Below are positions 42,901 to 49,890 of a stretch of 49,890 nucleotides of DNA, one piece after another. Below the pieces are notes generated by a model, which did not search any database, had not been told where the DNA came from, and saw only the letters and a list, made by a program, of their open reading frames with translations. A program made the translations under genes and the position numbers. The stretch is from Chloroflexota bacterium (lineage in GTDB: Bacteria; Chloroflexota; Anaerolineae; Aggregatilineales; Phototrophicaceae): assembly GCA_026708115.1 (NCBI GenBank), contig JAPOVL010000030.1, positions 1-49,890 on the forward strand, read 5' to 3'. Numbering within the stretch: position 1 is the first letter of the stretch; every line of letters begins with the position of its first letter.

Positions 42901-43163
42901 GCTTGCATACGGCTGATCAGGACAGCGCCTGCGCGCCCGTTCTGGCGGTGACAATCAACGGGCGGGTCTTCGAGGGGGTTCTGAAGCCTGGGCTGGGCAT
43001 ACAGAACGCGGATCCTGCGCATTTGGCTTTCCCGCAGACGCTTGTGATTGATCTACCGGCCGCCACGCTGAAAGAGGGCCGCAACACTCTTGAACTGCGA
43101 ATCAGTAATACAAGCTGGTTTTCTTGGGATTCTATTGACTTGACGACCGGCCCGGTTTCCTGA
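39996..43163 (+). CDS. GH2 beta-mannosidase
   Basis: A 1055-residue glycoside hydrolase of family 2, most like beta-mannosidases. An N-terminal sugar-binding jelly roll (about 10-220) has GNVQADLEAA and WWYRHDFTVP. An Ig-like domain follows (about 225-345), then a TIM barrel (about 350-650) with RVWGGGAFLTEEMFSLADELGI, the acid/base E470 in TGGNEMWW and the nucleophile E544 in YGEFGCHS. The rest is beta-rich and likely holds further accessory domains. There is no signal peptide, so it should act in the cytoplasm. It lies at the end of the Opp-type operon and supports manno-oligosaccharides as the imported substrate. It removes terminal beta-mannose residues. Confidence 0.93.
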   Translation: MAKAQVQDRLSLSGCDWHIHEDAAGAGIEEGLYEAAVSAPGWLPARVPGNVQADLEAAQQLRPLWYGAGDPRLADVAQKDWWYRHDFTVPESFTGRRLQLVFDGVDYACQVWLNGQYLGKNAGMFRRFAFDVGEVINVGGANRLGVLIERMPPELAHILAASDGAMSGGGENYPREWGDDFFVHGINQTRQLLQDLKSPTNYGWDWGVNVYTLGIWQDVRLEASGVARIEWLQVLTELDDDGAAAKIRARLEINSQNAADIRASVRIEGHGNPVAAQLDTSLQPGDNLVEAELVLEQPALWWPNGQGDQPLYTLEARLEDADSGDMLDRRSTRFGVRAIRWEQVEGAPADFINPYQLVFNGRPIRMLGSNILPPDLLFGRMNERGLRLIRQAQQAGMNTLRVWGGGAFLTEEMFSLADELGIMLSQEFPMSSCSPETDAVFLENLERTIRQLVKRYRNHPCIIEWTGGNEMWWAQGDDHPALHLLDGIVAEEDDRLFRATCPIQGARHSPWHYDPETHYAHYDNEDLRDTGIRREENKMMRYGEFGCHSLAHLEVWQREIPPALHWPAYDEDDPILIRKNVVQAVFSKEHWLLKSILEGLFGEIGTLEALVEAGQYLGAHGLRYAVDALRRRGRGIGGITTWVLNEPWPNGGGPYLVDYDGRPLMIYDFLKDALAPVSLSLRYASNVIDPAVGLDAELWLVSDAPEPCHDLRWRWLARDISGTVLAQDAGRASIQPLEALPLGAIKTGSLARGGLLVELQLTGRDGAILSERAHLFGSAEAPAPLAIFLPRVAEGDQALKRTNLRAVVLSHQSDGEGDSMQIEVSNLGDMTALFCEPHPLLAYRTDINIDGNHACIAPGETRLMTISAPPDSWAGLSLLQTGWRLSCWNADDALIPPSDDVLFSIGRRDATTCGYPGYDDLSPIDDMPEIVLEGNRPDPAGLPLLMTSARGLRFGFNVVRGWDRPARLRLHTADQDSACAPVLAVTINGRVFEGVLKPGLGIQNADPAHLAFPQTLVIDLPAATLKEGRNTLELRISNTSWFSWDSIDLTTGPVS

Positions 43164-43249
43164 TTCGTGAAATGTCTCAGCCAAGGGCTTTCTGGCGACA
43201 CATAGATCTTATGTCGTATGATAAGGCTATCTTTTAATTCCTGCTGACC

Positions 43250-43278
43250 TTGCGCCCGCGCCGTTCAGAGTGTATACT
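43250..43278 (+). promoter_or_regulatory. Candidate sigma-70-type promoter
   Basis: TTGCGC (43250-43255), 17 bases, TATACT (43273-43278). It is the best promoter-like pair in the 295-base gap between the GH2 gene and the first of two membrane-protein genes. A short stem CCCTAG/CTAGGG lies downstream at 43346-43361. Confidence 0.55.
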
Positions 43279-43458
43279 AGCCTGTATCGCGCGCGAGGGC
43301 GCCGCCGCCGGCCAGCGATGCGGTGGACGCGTCCTATATCGATGCCCCTAGCCTGCTAGGGATAATTAACCTATTCTCGTGAGAAGATCACATACCGAAA
43401 CATCGGCGCTGGCCGCCTTGCGCGCTTGCGCCCGGAGCCGACGTAAACCAGGGAAGCT

Positions 43459-45168
43459 GTGGTGACGATAGAGGCATTAATCCGCACTCTTATTGCTTTG
43501 CTCTATATTCCAATCAGCCTGTTTGTTTACTGGCGGCTGGTCCCCCGACTGCTGCTCTCAGGCCGGCTCTTGGTCAGCGTGCTGTTGGCGGCGCAAGTAC
43601 TTGTCATTGCGCTGCCGCAGGGAATCCAGCCTACATCCCAATTCGAGCGCTGGTTCTGGGACCTCAATCAGGAAGGGAACATTGCAGCCGCACTTGCATC
43701 TGCGCAACTGGCGCTTGTCAGCATCGTCGCCTTGCTATCCGCGTGGCTTATCAGGACGTGGCCGACTTGGCGCCGTCTCTATATGGCGGGGCTCGGTCTG
43801 GTTTTCCTTTTCTTTGCCTGGGATGAGTTCTTCCTTGTACACGAGCGGATCAGGAATTGGGAAATATTCTACATTGCGCTCGGCGCGGTGGTCGTTGCGG
43901 CAACGTTGCTTGTCGCTACGCGCTCGCCGGCGCAGTCGCGGAAATGGCACATTTGCCTGCTGACCGGTTTGGCGATAAGCGCGGCAGGGGCTATTGCGCT
44001 TGAATATCTGCGGATTCCAGCGATCTGCGACCAGTTGGGATTCTTGCCGGAAGCTGGCAGATGCCAACTCTTTATTGTAGAAGAATCCCTCGAATTCCTG
44101 GGGATTTGGCTGACTCTGGTCGCAGCGCTGGGCCTGTTTTCCAGCGCGAGACCACGGCCACGTCCACTTGTTCGCGTCCTCTTGTTCGTCCTCCCTCTGT
44201 TATGGATTGTAGTGCTCTCGCCAGCTACCCTCGTCACGTTCCTCGACTTTCGATTGCTTCATCAACCCATATCCATTGAGTACGAGCCGGGCGTGGAACT
44301 GCAAGCTTACCGAGTTGACCGCGACGAAGATAGTTTCGCCCTGGATTTATTCGCGTCAACGGTGGACTGGCAAGATTACAACGATTTGGGTTATTCCCTT
44401 CATCTTGTTGATCAGGCCAGCGGTGAATCCCTCGCTGGCACAGATGCCTCCGCTAGTCGCCAACAGCGCTGGAGGATCGCTGGCAGGAGCTACTATTTCT
44501 GGATCTACAAGCAGCGCTTGTCGCTTCAGTTGCCGCCTCGCTTGCCAAGCAACCGCGCGCTCCAGATGGTGCTGAGCCTTTGGCGCAGAGAGGGCGATGC
44601 TTTTCTGCGCCAGAGAATCACCTCAAGCGACCTGCCACTTCTAAATGACACGCAGGTTATACTCGGCCAGTTCGTGCTGCCGGCAGAGTCCGCCGTGTCC
44701 TCGTCGCTTCCAGCCGCCAAATTTGAGAACGGCTTCACGCTCGGCGCGGTCGACTTGCCTGAACGCGCGCAAGCCGGCGAGGCTCTCGCCATCTCATTCG
44801 CCTGGCGCGCCGACAAAGACGGCCTCGAGGACACCGTGCAGTTCCTGCATTTTGGTTATGTATCCCCACCTGGAGAGGGAGGGAGCGTGGAAGAGGGGGC
44901 AGAGTCGGTTGAGAGCGGCGCCTGGTGGGCCTATGACCAGCAGCCCCTTGGAGCGCGTCTGCCTACTCGGCTATGGTACAGCGGTCTTGCCGATACAGAA
45001 ACCTGGGAGATCCCCCTGCCAGCCGAGCTCGCGCCCGGGCGATACACCGTGTACACCGGGCTCTATCGCGCAAGCGATCAAGTACGGCTGCCGGCCAATG
45101 ATACGGAGGGAACTCCCTATGTTGACGCGCGCGTGCCGCTAGGTGTGCTGATCGTTGAGGGCGCCTAG
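43459..45168 (+). CDS. Polytopic membrane protein with C-terminal extracytoplasmic beta domain, function unknown
   Basis: A 569-residue protein that I do not recognise. The first 270 residues hold about seven hydrophobic segments, starting LIRTLIALLYIPISLFVYW (8-26), with an acidic stretch FAWDEFFLVHERIRNW (119-134). The last segment, VLLFVLPLLWIVVLSPATLV (about 241-260), leads to a soluble region of about 300 residues with alternating beta-strand pattern and no Cys. It starts with GTG at 43459 with GGGAAG nearby. It is followed after 77 bases by another large membrane protein; the two probably form an operon, driven by the promoter at 43250. Cell-envelope or polysaccharide assembly is a guess. 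Confidence 0.65.
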   Translation: MVTIEALIRTLIALLYIPISLFVYWRLVPRLLLSGRLLVSVLLAAQVLVIALPQGIQPTSQFERWFWDLNQEGNIAAALASAQLALVSIVALLSAWLIRTWPTWRRLYMAGLGLVFLFFAWDEFFLVHERIRNWEIFYIALGAVVVAATLLVATRSPAQSRKWHICLLTGLAISAAGAIALEYLRIPAICDQLGFLPEAGRCQLFIVEESLEFLGIWLTLVAALGLFSSARPRPRPLVRVLLFVLPLLWIVVLSPATLVTFLDFRLLHQPISIEYEPGVELQAYRVDRDEDSFALDLFASTVDWQDYNDLGYSLHLVDQASGESLAGTDASASRQQRWRIAGRSYYFWIYKQRLSLQLPPRLPSNRALQMVLSLWRREGDAFLRQRITSSDLPLLNDTQVILGQFVLPAESAVSSSLPAAKFENGFTLGAVDLPERAQAGEALAISFAWRADKDGLEDTVQFLHFGYVSPPGEGGSVEEGAESVESGAWWAYDQQPLGARLPTRLWYSGLADTETWEIPLPAELAPGRYTVYTGLYRASDQVRLPANDTEGTPYVDARVPLGVLIVEGA

Positions 45169-45245
45169 GCGGTGGATAGCCATTGCTCCGCGCCGGCGAC
45201 CCTGTCGCGTTGCAGTAGATTGGTGTAGAGGCTTAAGCACTCTGT

Positions 45246-47573
45246 ATGATAACCAGACTTAGCCGGTCGTCTCGTTTTTCGCCTGTACCTGTGTTGCTGG
45301 CACTCAATATTGTGCTGCTGGTTCTGCTTGCGTTGTTGATACTTGCTATGCCCGCCCCTGGCATTCAAACCGGCTTTGGCGGAGCAACTGTCGACATCCG
45401 GGCGGACAGAGCGTGGGTATTGTTTCCGCGACAGTGCGTGAACATCACATGGCAATTGGAAGGGATAAAGTCGCTAACCATTGATGGACATGGCAAAGTC
45501 GGCGCCGACGAGATGACATTCTGCCCTAGTACCGACGTTACGAGCCCGAACTTTGAAGTCACGGCTGCAAATGGCGAAGCGCGTACTTATTTTCTCAACA
45601 TTCGCTATCTGCCGGCGGCTACAGTATCCAGTCTGACGTTGTTGGCGCTTACGCTTCCTTTTATCATCGCCTGCTATTATTTTGCGACCATGCGGTTGCT
45701 GGAGTCTTCTATCTCGGACCTCTCGCCGCTGCTCGCGCTATCGGCATTGCTGCTCGTTTGCCTGCTGATGCGAACCGTACTGCGCTTTACCATCGACGAT
45801 GTTCTAAACGGTCTTGGGAATCTTTTCACTAGCCAGTCCTGGTACCTGTTCGGCTGGGTTATGGCTGGGTTGGTATTCATCCCGCTGGCAATTCAATCCT
45901 TATGGCACAGATGGCGCAGCGGATTTCGCGAGGACTTCATTGTCATAGGCGCGTTCTTTGCATTGATTTTGCTGCTGTACCTGCCTTTCGGCTTCGATTT
46001 TGTCTGGCAGTATGAAGAATGGGTTTACCAAGCCTTCCTAGAAGGCAGAGCATCAAGGGCGGAAAGCGAAGTAACTTCGCGTTTCTGGTTGCTGATGCTT
46101 TATCCATTGGCAAACGTCTCGGAGGTAAATCCTATTATTTTCCATCATCATTTGCATGTTTTTTTGGCAACCTCCAAGCTGGTCTTGCTGTATGGCATCG
46201 TTCGCAAATTCGGCGTCGCTCCATTATATGCCTTCCTTTTCACGATGCTTTCGATGGTATACCCGGTAAATGCTCTCTTGATGTCGTCGCGGTCGGTGCT
46301 GTATGCATTTTCGATGTCAGCGCTCTTTGCGGCCGTATATTTGACATTGCTCTTTATGGAAAAGCCTAGCAGGTTACGGCTGTTAGGTATTTTACTGGCC
46401 TTATTGTTCAATGTCGGCTCCTACGAAAACGCCTATATGATCATCGTCATTGCGCCGATTCTTTGGTTCTGGCGCAGCCCCCGTTGGACCAGCCACAACT
46501 TCAATCTGACCGTGATCTGGTATCTCATGCCAGCAGCGAAATTGATCTACATGTTCATTCTTGCCAACGCCGGCCGCAGATTTTATGGAGACTGGCAACT
46601 GTCCAATGCGACTGAGCAGGGGCGGCCGCTTCTCGAAGCGATAAGTCACTACCAGGGCGTACTTGCAAACGTGTATCTTCACACCTTTACTCGCGGATGG
46701 CAAGAAGCCTTCAATTCCCTTAGTCAAAATGCCTGGCTTGCTTCAACACTGGCTGCGCTTCTGCTAACAGCGGGCGTCGCGGTCTATCTGGCGCGCCACT
46801 CGAAAGGCGCGTGCTTTCCGTCACGACGAAAACTGAGTCAGTCGACGCTCGCTGGGCTGTTTTTCATTCTGGCCGCAATTGCAGCCCTGATATGGTTCGA
46901 AACCTACCAGACCGAAGCTTTTCGCATCTACATATATGTACCCTTCGGTGCGGCAGCGGTCGTCATGAGTCTTTTACTTTTGGTTGTCTCGCCCATAAAG
47001 AATCGTCGCCTGCGCCAGGCTGCCCTTGTCTGTCTGTGCCTGATGCTCATGTTTCCCGCAGCGTCGCGCCTGTTTGTCCAGCAGGCGTCGCTTGTCAAAG
47101 GCGCAAACGCCATAGCAAAGGTGCTATCCCAAATAGTGCGACAGGCGCCGCACTTTGACGATAACGCGAGACTCATAATTGTAATCGATATATCGAACGC
47201 CGCCTTCGACGAAAACGGAATCAGCGAGTTTTGGTCAAATATGCTGGACAGCGCCATTTACCTGCTTTATCAAGAGGGGCGTCCGAGCGTTTCATTACTG
47301 TGCAGACTTCAGGACCGCTGCAGCAAGGACGATCTCAGCAAAAAAATGCACAACATAGAGCAAGTAACAGATTTCAGCAGAATTGTCCTTTTCCGCCTAA
47401 AAGACGATCTTAACGTCGACTTGCTGCGCCAACTGCCGACGGAACTTGATGGCGCGCTGAACCATACATATAACCCTGAGCGCCTGATCGACACATCCGC
47501 GCCGATTCCGGCGCGCGCCCGTATACTTTTGGGCGACCGACTGCCTGTTGCATCAGAAGAGACGCGCGACTGA
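45246..47573 (+). CDS. Large polytopic membrane protein (possible GT-C-like), function unknown
   Basis: A 775-residue protein. A first hydrophobic helix (15-36) is followed by a small outer domain (about 40-120, two Cys C64 and C93) and then about eleven or twelve more helices to about 615. The last 150 residues are soluble. The segment FVWQYEEWVYQAF (about 256-268) sits in an outer loop, where GT-C glycosyltransferases have acidic catalytic residues, but no clear family signature is seen. Base composition is more even than in the sugar operons and codon use is less GC-rich at third positions, so the gene and its neighbour may have a different history. It pairs with 43459-45168. Not assigned. 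Confidence 0.65.
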   Translation: MITRLSRSSRFSPVPVLLALNIVLLVLLALLILAMPAPGIQTGFGGATVDIRADRAWVLFPRQCVNITWQLEGIKSLTIDGHGKVGADEMTFCPSTDVTSPNFEVTAANGEARTYFLNIRYLPAATVSSLTLLALTLPFIIACYYFATMRLLESSISDLSPLLALSALLLVCLLMRTVLRFTIDDVLNGLGNLFTSQSWYLFGWVMAGLVFIPLAIQSLWHRWRSGFREDFIVIGAFFALILLLYLPFGFDFVWQYEEWVYQAFLEGRASRAESEVTSRFWLLMLYPLANVSEVNPIIFHHHLHVFLATSKLVLLYGIVRKFGVAPLYAFLFTMLSMVYPVNALLMSSRSVLYAFSMSALFAAVYLTLLFMEKPSRLRLLGILLALLFNVGSYENAYMIIVIAPILWFWRSPRWTSHNFNLTVIWYLMPAAKLIYMFILANAGRRFYGDWQLSNATEQGRPLLEAISHYQGVLANVYLHTFTRGWQEAFNSLSQNAWLASTLAALLLTAGVAVYLARHSKGACFPSRRKLSQSTLAGLFFILAAIAALIWFETYQTEAFRIYIYVPFGAAAVVMSLLLLVVSPIKNRRLRQAALVCLCLMLMFPAASRLFVQQASLVKGANAIAKVLSQIVRQAPHFDDNARLIIVIDISNAAFDENGISEFWSNMLDSAIYLLYQEGRPSVSLLCRLQDRCSKDDLSKKMHNIEQVTDFSRIVLFRLKDDLNVDLLRQLPTELDGALNHTYNPERLIDTSAPIPARARILLGDRLPVASEETRD

Positions 47574-47643
47574 CAAGATCTGAAGATGCCGCTGAAGGCA
47601 TGACGTTGCTGTCGCAAGGGAGCGCGGTCGGGAAAAAACACTC

Positions 47644-47671
47644 TCGACAATCCCCAGCCATGCGCTAGAAT
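47644..47671 (+). promoter_or_regulatory. Candidate promoter of rpmB
   Basis: TCGACA (47644-47649), 16 bases, TAGAAT (47666-47671), about 90 bases upstream of the L28 start codon. GAGGGAG lies seven bases before that start. The 187-base gap shows no other element. Confidence 0.5.
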
Positions 47672-47760
47672 ACGTCGCCTGCAATCGACATGACACGCGC
47701 CAATTCGCTCCGCGCCAGGCAAGGGAAGGCGAAGTCGCGCGACAATGAGGGAGCATTATC

Positions 47761-48000
47761 ATGCCCGGCAAACGCAAAATAACTGGCGTCAAACCACTCT
47801 TCGGCCAATCGCGCAGCAAGGCCTTCAACACCGTCAAACGCCAATTCAAACCAAACCTGCAAAACAAGCGCATCTACGTGCCCGAGCTCGACCGCTGGGT
47901 CCGCGTCAAAGTCACTGCCAAGGAACTGAAGACCATCGACAAGATCGGCTTCCTGGAATTCCTCAAGCGCCGCAACATCCCGCTTAAGCGGCTGCTCTAG
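47761..48000 (+). CDS. rpmB: Large-subunit ribosomal protein bL28
   Basis: A 79-residue bL28. The central phrase KPNLQNKRIYVPELDRWVRV and the following KTIDKIGFLEFLKRRN are typical of bL28, which binds near the exit tunnel and the E site of the large subunit. The N-terminus is MPGKRKITGVKPLFG, whereas many bL28 proteins have a Cys pair (C-x-x-C-G-K) here. This is therefore the cysteine-free form. The gene stands alone with its own promoter candidate and is followed by a REP-like palindrome. Confidence 0.93.
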   Translation: MPGKRKITGVKPLFGQSRSKAFNTVKRQFKPNLQNKRIYVPELDRWVRVKVTAKELKTIDKIGFLEFLKRRNIPLKRLL

Positions 48001-48031
48001 CCGATTCGGATATCGGCAATCACATACGAAC

Positions 48032-48059
48032 TGTAGGGGCGATACTAGCATCGCCCCCG
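48032..48059 (+). repeat. REP-like short palindrome (GTAGGGGCGA family)
   Basis: Reads TGTAGGGGCGAT, loop ACTAGC, ATCGCCCCCG. It lies between rpmB and the AlkD-like gene and could end the rpmB transcript, although no T-run follows. Confidence 0.6.
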
Positions 48060-48082
48060 TTTCCACCACAAGTCGCCGCATT

Positions 48083-48787
48083 ATGAATCCCCAACATCGG
48101 TTCCTGCTCGATCAATTCCAGAACACTCTCCCCGGCCGCGGACAAACCACGCAGCGCCCCGAACATCACGGCACGCAGCGACGCTGGTACGGGCTCAAGA
48201 ACGAACAGCGCCGCCGCATCATGCTTGATTTCATCGCCGCCAACCGCGACCTGCCCTATGAAGACTGGCTCGCGCTCATCGATTCGCTCTACCAGGGCGC
48301 ATCCTACGAAGAGCGCTGCGCCCCGCAAACCCTGCTGGTCAAGTTCCCGCGCTACCGGCGACAACTGCCCCTCAAACAGCTTGAGGCCTGGCTGGGCGCC
48401 CTCGAGGGCTGGGCGGAGGTCGACGGCACCTGTCAAACCGTCTTCACAGCCACAGACCTGCTGGCGAACTGGGCGGGCTGGCGCGGCCTGCTGGAGTCGC
48501 TGGCGGGGGACGAGAACATCAATAAACAGCGCGCCGCCCTGGTGCTGCTGACCGCGCCGATAAGCCAGTCGGCCGACGAAAGGATTTTGGAGCTGTCGCT
48601 GGCGCTGATTGACCGGCTCAAAGGGGAAAAGGACAAGCGCATCAGCAAGGCGATTTCCTGGCTGCTGCGCAAGGGCATCAAGCAGCATCGCGACGCCATC
48701 AGCGACTTCCTCGATACGCGGGCCGACAGCCTGCCCGCCATCGCCCTGCGCGAAACGCGCAAGAAGCTGAAAACCGGCAAGAAGTAA
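48083..48787 (+). CDS. DNA alkylation repair protein-like (AlkD/HEAT repeat)
   Basis: A 234-residue all-helical protein that fits the AlkD family of HEAT-like repeat DNA glycosylases. Helical repeats such as YEDWLALIDSLYQGASYEER (58-77) and LPLKQLEAWLGALEGWAEVD (95-114), and the C-terminal ISKAISWLLRKGIKQHRDAISDFLDT, match the family. W120-like and D113-like residues of AlkD cannot be matched with confidence. It removes bulky or cationic alkylpurines in known members. It is convergent with the PPK2 gene. Confidence 0.75.
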   Translation: MNPQHRFLLDQFQNTLPGRGQTTQRPEHHGTQRRWYGLKNEQRRRIMLDFIAANRDLPYEDWLALIDSLYQGASYEERCAPQTLLVKFPRYRRQLPLKQLEAWLGALEGWAEVDGTCQTVFTATDLLANWAGWRGLLESLAGDENINKQRAALVLLTAPISQSADERILELSLALIDRLKGEKDKRISKAISWLLRKGIKQHRDAISDFLDTRADSLPAIALRETRKKLKTGKK

Positions 48788-48801
48788 GTCCCGCCCCACC
48801 C

Positions 48802-49626
48802 TCACATATTGGCGTAGTGGTCATTGATGATGTATTGATAATCACGCGGCGGACGCTCGTAATCGAAATGTCGGGACGGCAAATCGGGCAATTTCATCGG
48901 TCCCGGGATCACATTCTCGTAAGGTATGGCCTCTAGGATATTGCGGATGATATTCAGGCGCAGGCGCCGTTTGTCGTTGGAATTGATCTGGCGCCAGCGC
49001 GATTCCGGTATATCGGTATGTTCGATCATCAGGTCCTTGGCCTTGGAATAGGCGACCCAGCGATTGCGCGATTCCAGGTCGATGGGGCTGAGCTTCCAGC
49101 GGCGCATCGGGTTGGCGGCCCGCTCTTGAAAGCGGCGCTCCTGCTCTTCGTCGTCGACCGAGAGCCAATATTTGAGCAGGATGATGCCGTCATTGATCAG
49201 CATCCTTTCGAACATGGGCGCATCGCGCAAGAAGTTCCAGTACTCGCGATCGCTGCAAAAGCCCATGACCCGCTCGACCGTGGCACGGTTATACCAACTG
49301 CGGTCGAAGAGCACGATCTCGCCGGCGGCGGGCAAGTGGCTCACGTAGCGCTGGAAGTACCATTGCGTTTGCTCGCGATCGGAGGGTTTGCCCAAGGCGA
49401 CGAGTCGAATATCGCGCGGCTGCAGCGGAGCCATGATGCGCTTGATGGTCCCGCCTTTGCCGGCGGCGTCGCGCCCGTCAAAGGTGATCATCACGCGCAT
49501 GTTCTGCTGCTTGATCCAATATTGCCACTTGACCAATTCGAATTGCAGGCGGACCAATTCATTCTCGTAGAATTTCTTCTTCAGGCGTTTCGGTTTTTCG
49601 GGCAGATCCCGCTTCTTCTTGGACAT
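48802..49626 (-). CDS. ppk2: Polyphosphate kinase 2
   Basis: A 274-residue PPK2 protein. It has Walker A GRDAAGKGGT (51-60), the following KRIMAPLQPRDIRLVAL, Walker B VLFDRSWYNRATVERVMG (105-122) and a lid segment around residues 160-185. These enzymes phosphorylate nucleoside mono- or diphosphates with polyphosphate; the class cannot be told safely. The start at 49626 (MSKKKRD) is favoured by GGAGG five bases upstream; the frame stays open through a poly-G element to 49875, but that part has low-complexity Pro and is not protein-like. Confidence 0.94.
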   Translation of the reverse strand: MSKKKRDLPEKPKRLKKKFYENELVRLQFELVKWQYWIKQQNMRVMITFDGRDAAGKGGTIKRIMAPLQPRDIRLVALGKPSDREQTQWYFQRYVSHLPAAGEIVLFDRSWYNRATVERVMGFCSDREYWNFLRDAPMFERMLINDGIILLKYWLSVDDEEQERRFQERAANPMRRWKLSPIDLESRNRWVAYSKAKDLMIEHTDIPESRWRQINSNDKRRLRLNIIRNILEAIPYENVIPGPMKLPDLPSRHFDYERPPRDYQYIINDHYANM

Positions 49627-49787
49627 TCCAGCCTCCGAAAACACAATATCGCGCAGGTTATCCATTAGCATAGCAGATTTTCCGCGCATCTTACGAATCC
49701 CGCGGTCGCCGGGTCGTGTATTGAAGTCGAGTGAAGGGCAAGTCGCGCTCCAATGCCCGGAAGTTGTCTTTGTCCCGTTTTCGCAAG

Positions 49788-49840
49788 ACAGTATAGATAC
49801 AGTATGTATACGGGGGGGGGGGGGGGGGGGGGGTACCCCC
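49788..49840. repeat. Poly-G element, copy 2 (22 G)
   Basis: The same 24-base head as at 27401-27424, then 22 G, TA and 5 C. Head and poly-G/TACC tail are conserved, while the G-tract length differs by nine between copies. It lies about 160 bases upstream of the PPK2 start codon. The last 50 bases of the window (49841-49890) hold a short C-rich segment, perhaps the start of another repeat. Confidence 0.6.
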
Positions 49841-49890
49841 GGGTCGGCGCAGAGAGCGCAGAGGGAGGCCCTCACCCCAAACCCTGTTCC

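Noticed and set aside
49627..49875. N-terminal extension of PPK2 through the poly-G element
   Set aside because: The extension includes a run of Pro from the poly-G tract; GGAGG before 49626 gives a normal PPK2 N-terminus.

Overview
The window looks like a piece of a Chloroflexota-type genome, probably a heterotroph that lives on complex glycans (Anaerolineae/Caldilineae-like). This is an inference from gene content: three different sugar ABC importers, a GH116 and a GH2 glycosidase, a sulfatase, mannonate dehydratase, a galactonate-dehydratase-like enolase-superfamily protein and paired phytanoyl-CoA-dioxygenase-like proteins. All three solute-binding proteins have plain signal peptides ending in Ala-Gln-Asp, with no lipobox cysteine. 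No rRNA, tRNA, CRISPR array, prophage or complete insertion sequence was seen. The intergenic spaces are rich in short dispersed palindromic repeats.

Layout. 1-2257 (+): end of a sugar ABC permease, then a GH116 glucosylceramidase-like enzyme. 2258-2781: a composite MITE-like repeat. 2782-7765 (-): binding protein, two permeases and a cytosolic sulfatase, a likely import-and-desulfation operon. 8096-20474 (-): an eleven-gene run of regulator, mannonate dehydratase (UxuA), SDR, acetoacetate-decarboxylase-like protein, a complete RbsABC-type importer, DUF4432 mutarotase-like protein, SMP-30 lactonase and a second SDR. This is best read as uptake and oxidation of a uronic or aldonic sugar. 20882-22300 (+): a secreted three-repeat protein of unknown function. 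22465-24678 (+) and 24701-27235 (-): cupin and MlrC-like proteins convergent with a fumarase/PcaB-type lyase and an enolase-superfamily protein. 27951-28979 (+): HemB. 29064-31370 (-): a SulP-STAS-cyclic-nucleotide-binding fusion. 31513-43163 (+): two PhyH-type proteins around an alpha/beta hydrolase, then an Opp/Dpp-type importer and a GH2 beta-mannosidase, probably a manno-oligosaccharide operon. 43459-47573 (+): two unrecognised polytopic membrane proteins. 47761-49626: ribosomal protein L28, an AlkD-like protein and PPK2.

The most unusual object is the regulator at 18753-20474. It has a DeoR winged helix at the N-terminus and a DeoR sugar-phosphate sensor domain at the C-terminus. Between them lies a periplasmic-binding-protein fold whose N-terminal 50 residues come after its C-terminal part, so it is circularly permuted. 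That fold is clearly related to the binding protein encoded in the same operon (14571-15671). Two genes of this operon (SMP-30 and uxuA) also share a duplicated leader of about 90 bases, and the downstream SDR carries the first 7 bases of it at the same distance from its start. This suggests a dedicated regulatory circuit.

Other recurring signals are a stem-loop after each of the three binding-protein genes, a short palindromic repeat family (five sites), a C-rich/G-rich repeat (three sites), and a poly-G element present twice with tracts of 13 and 22 G.
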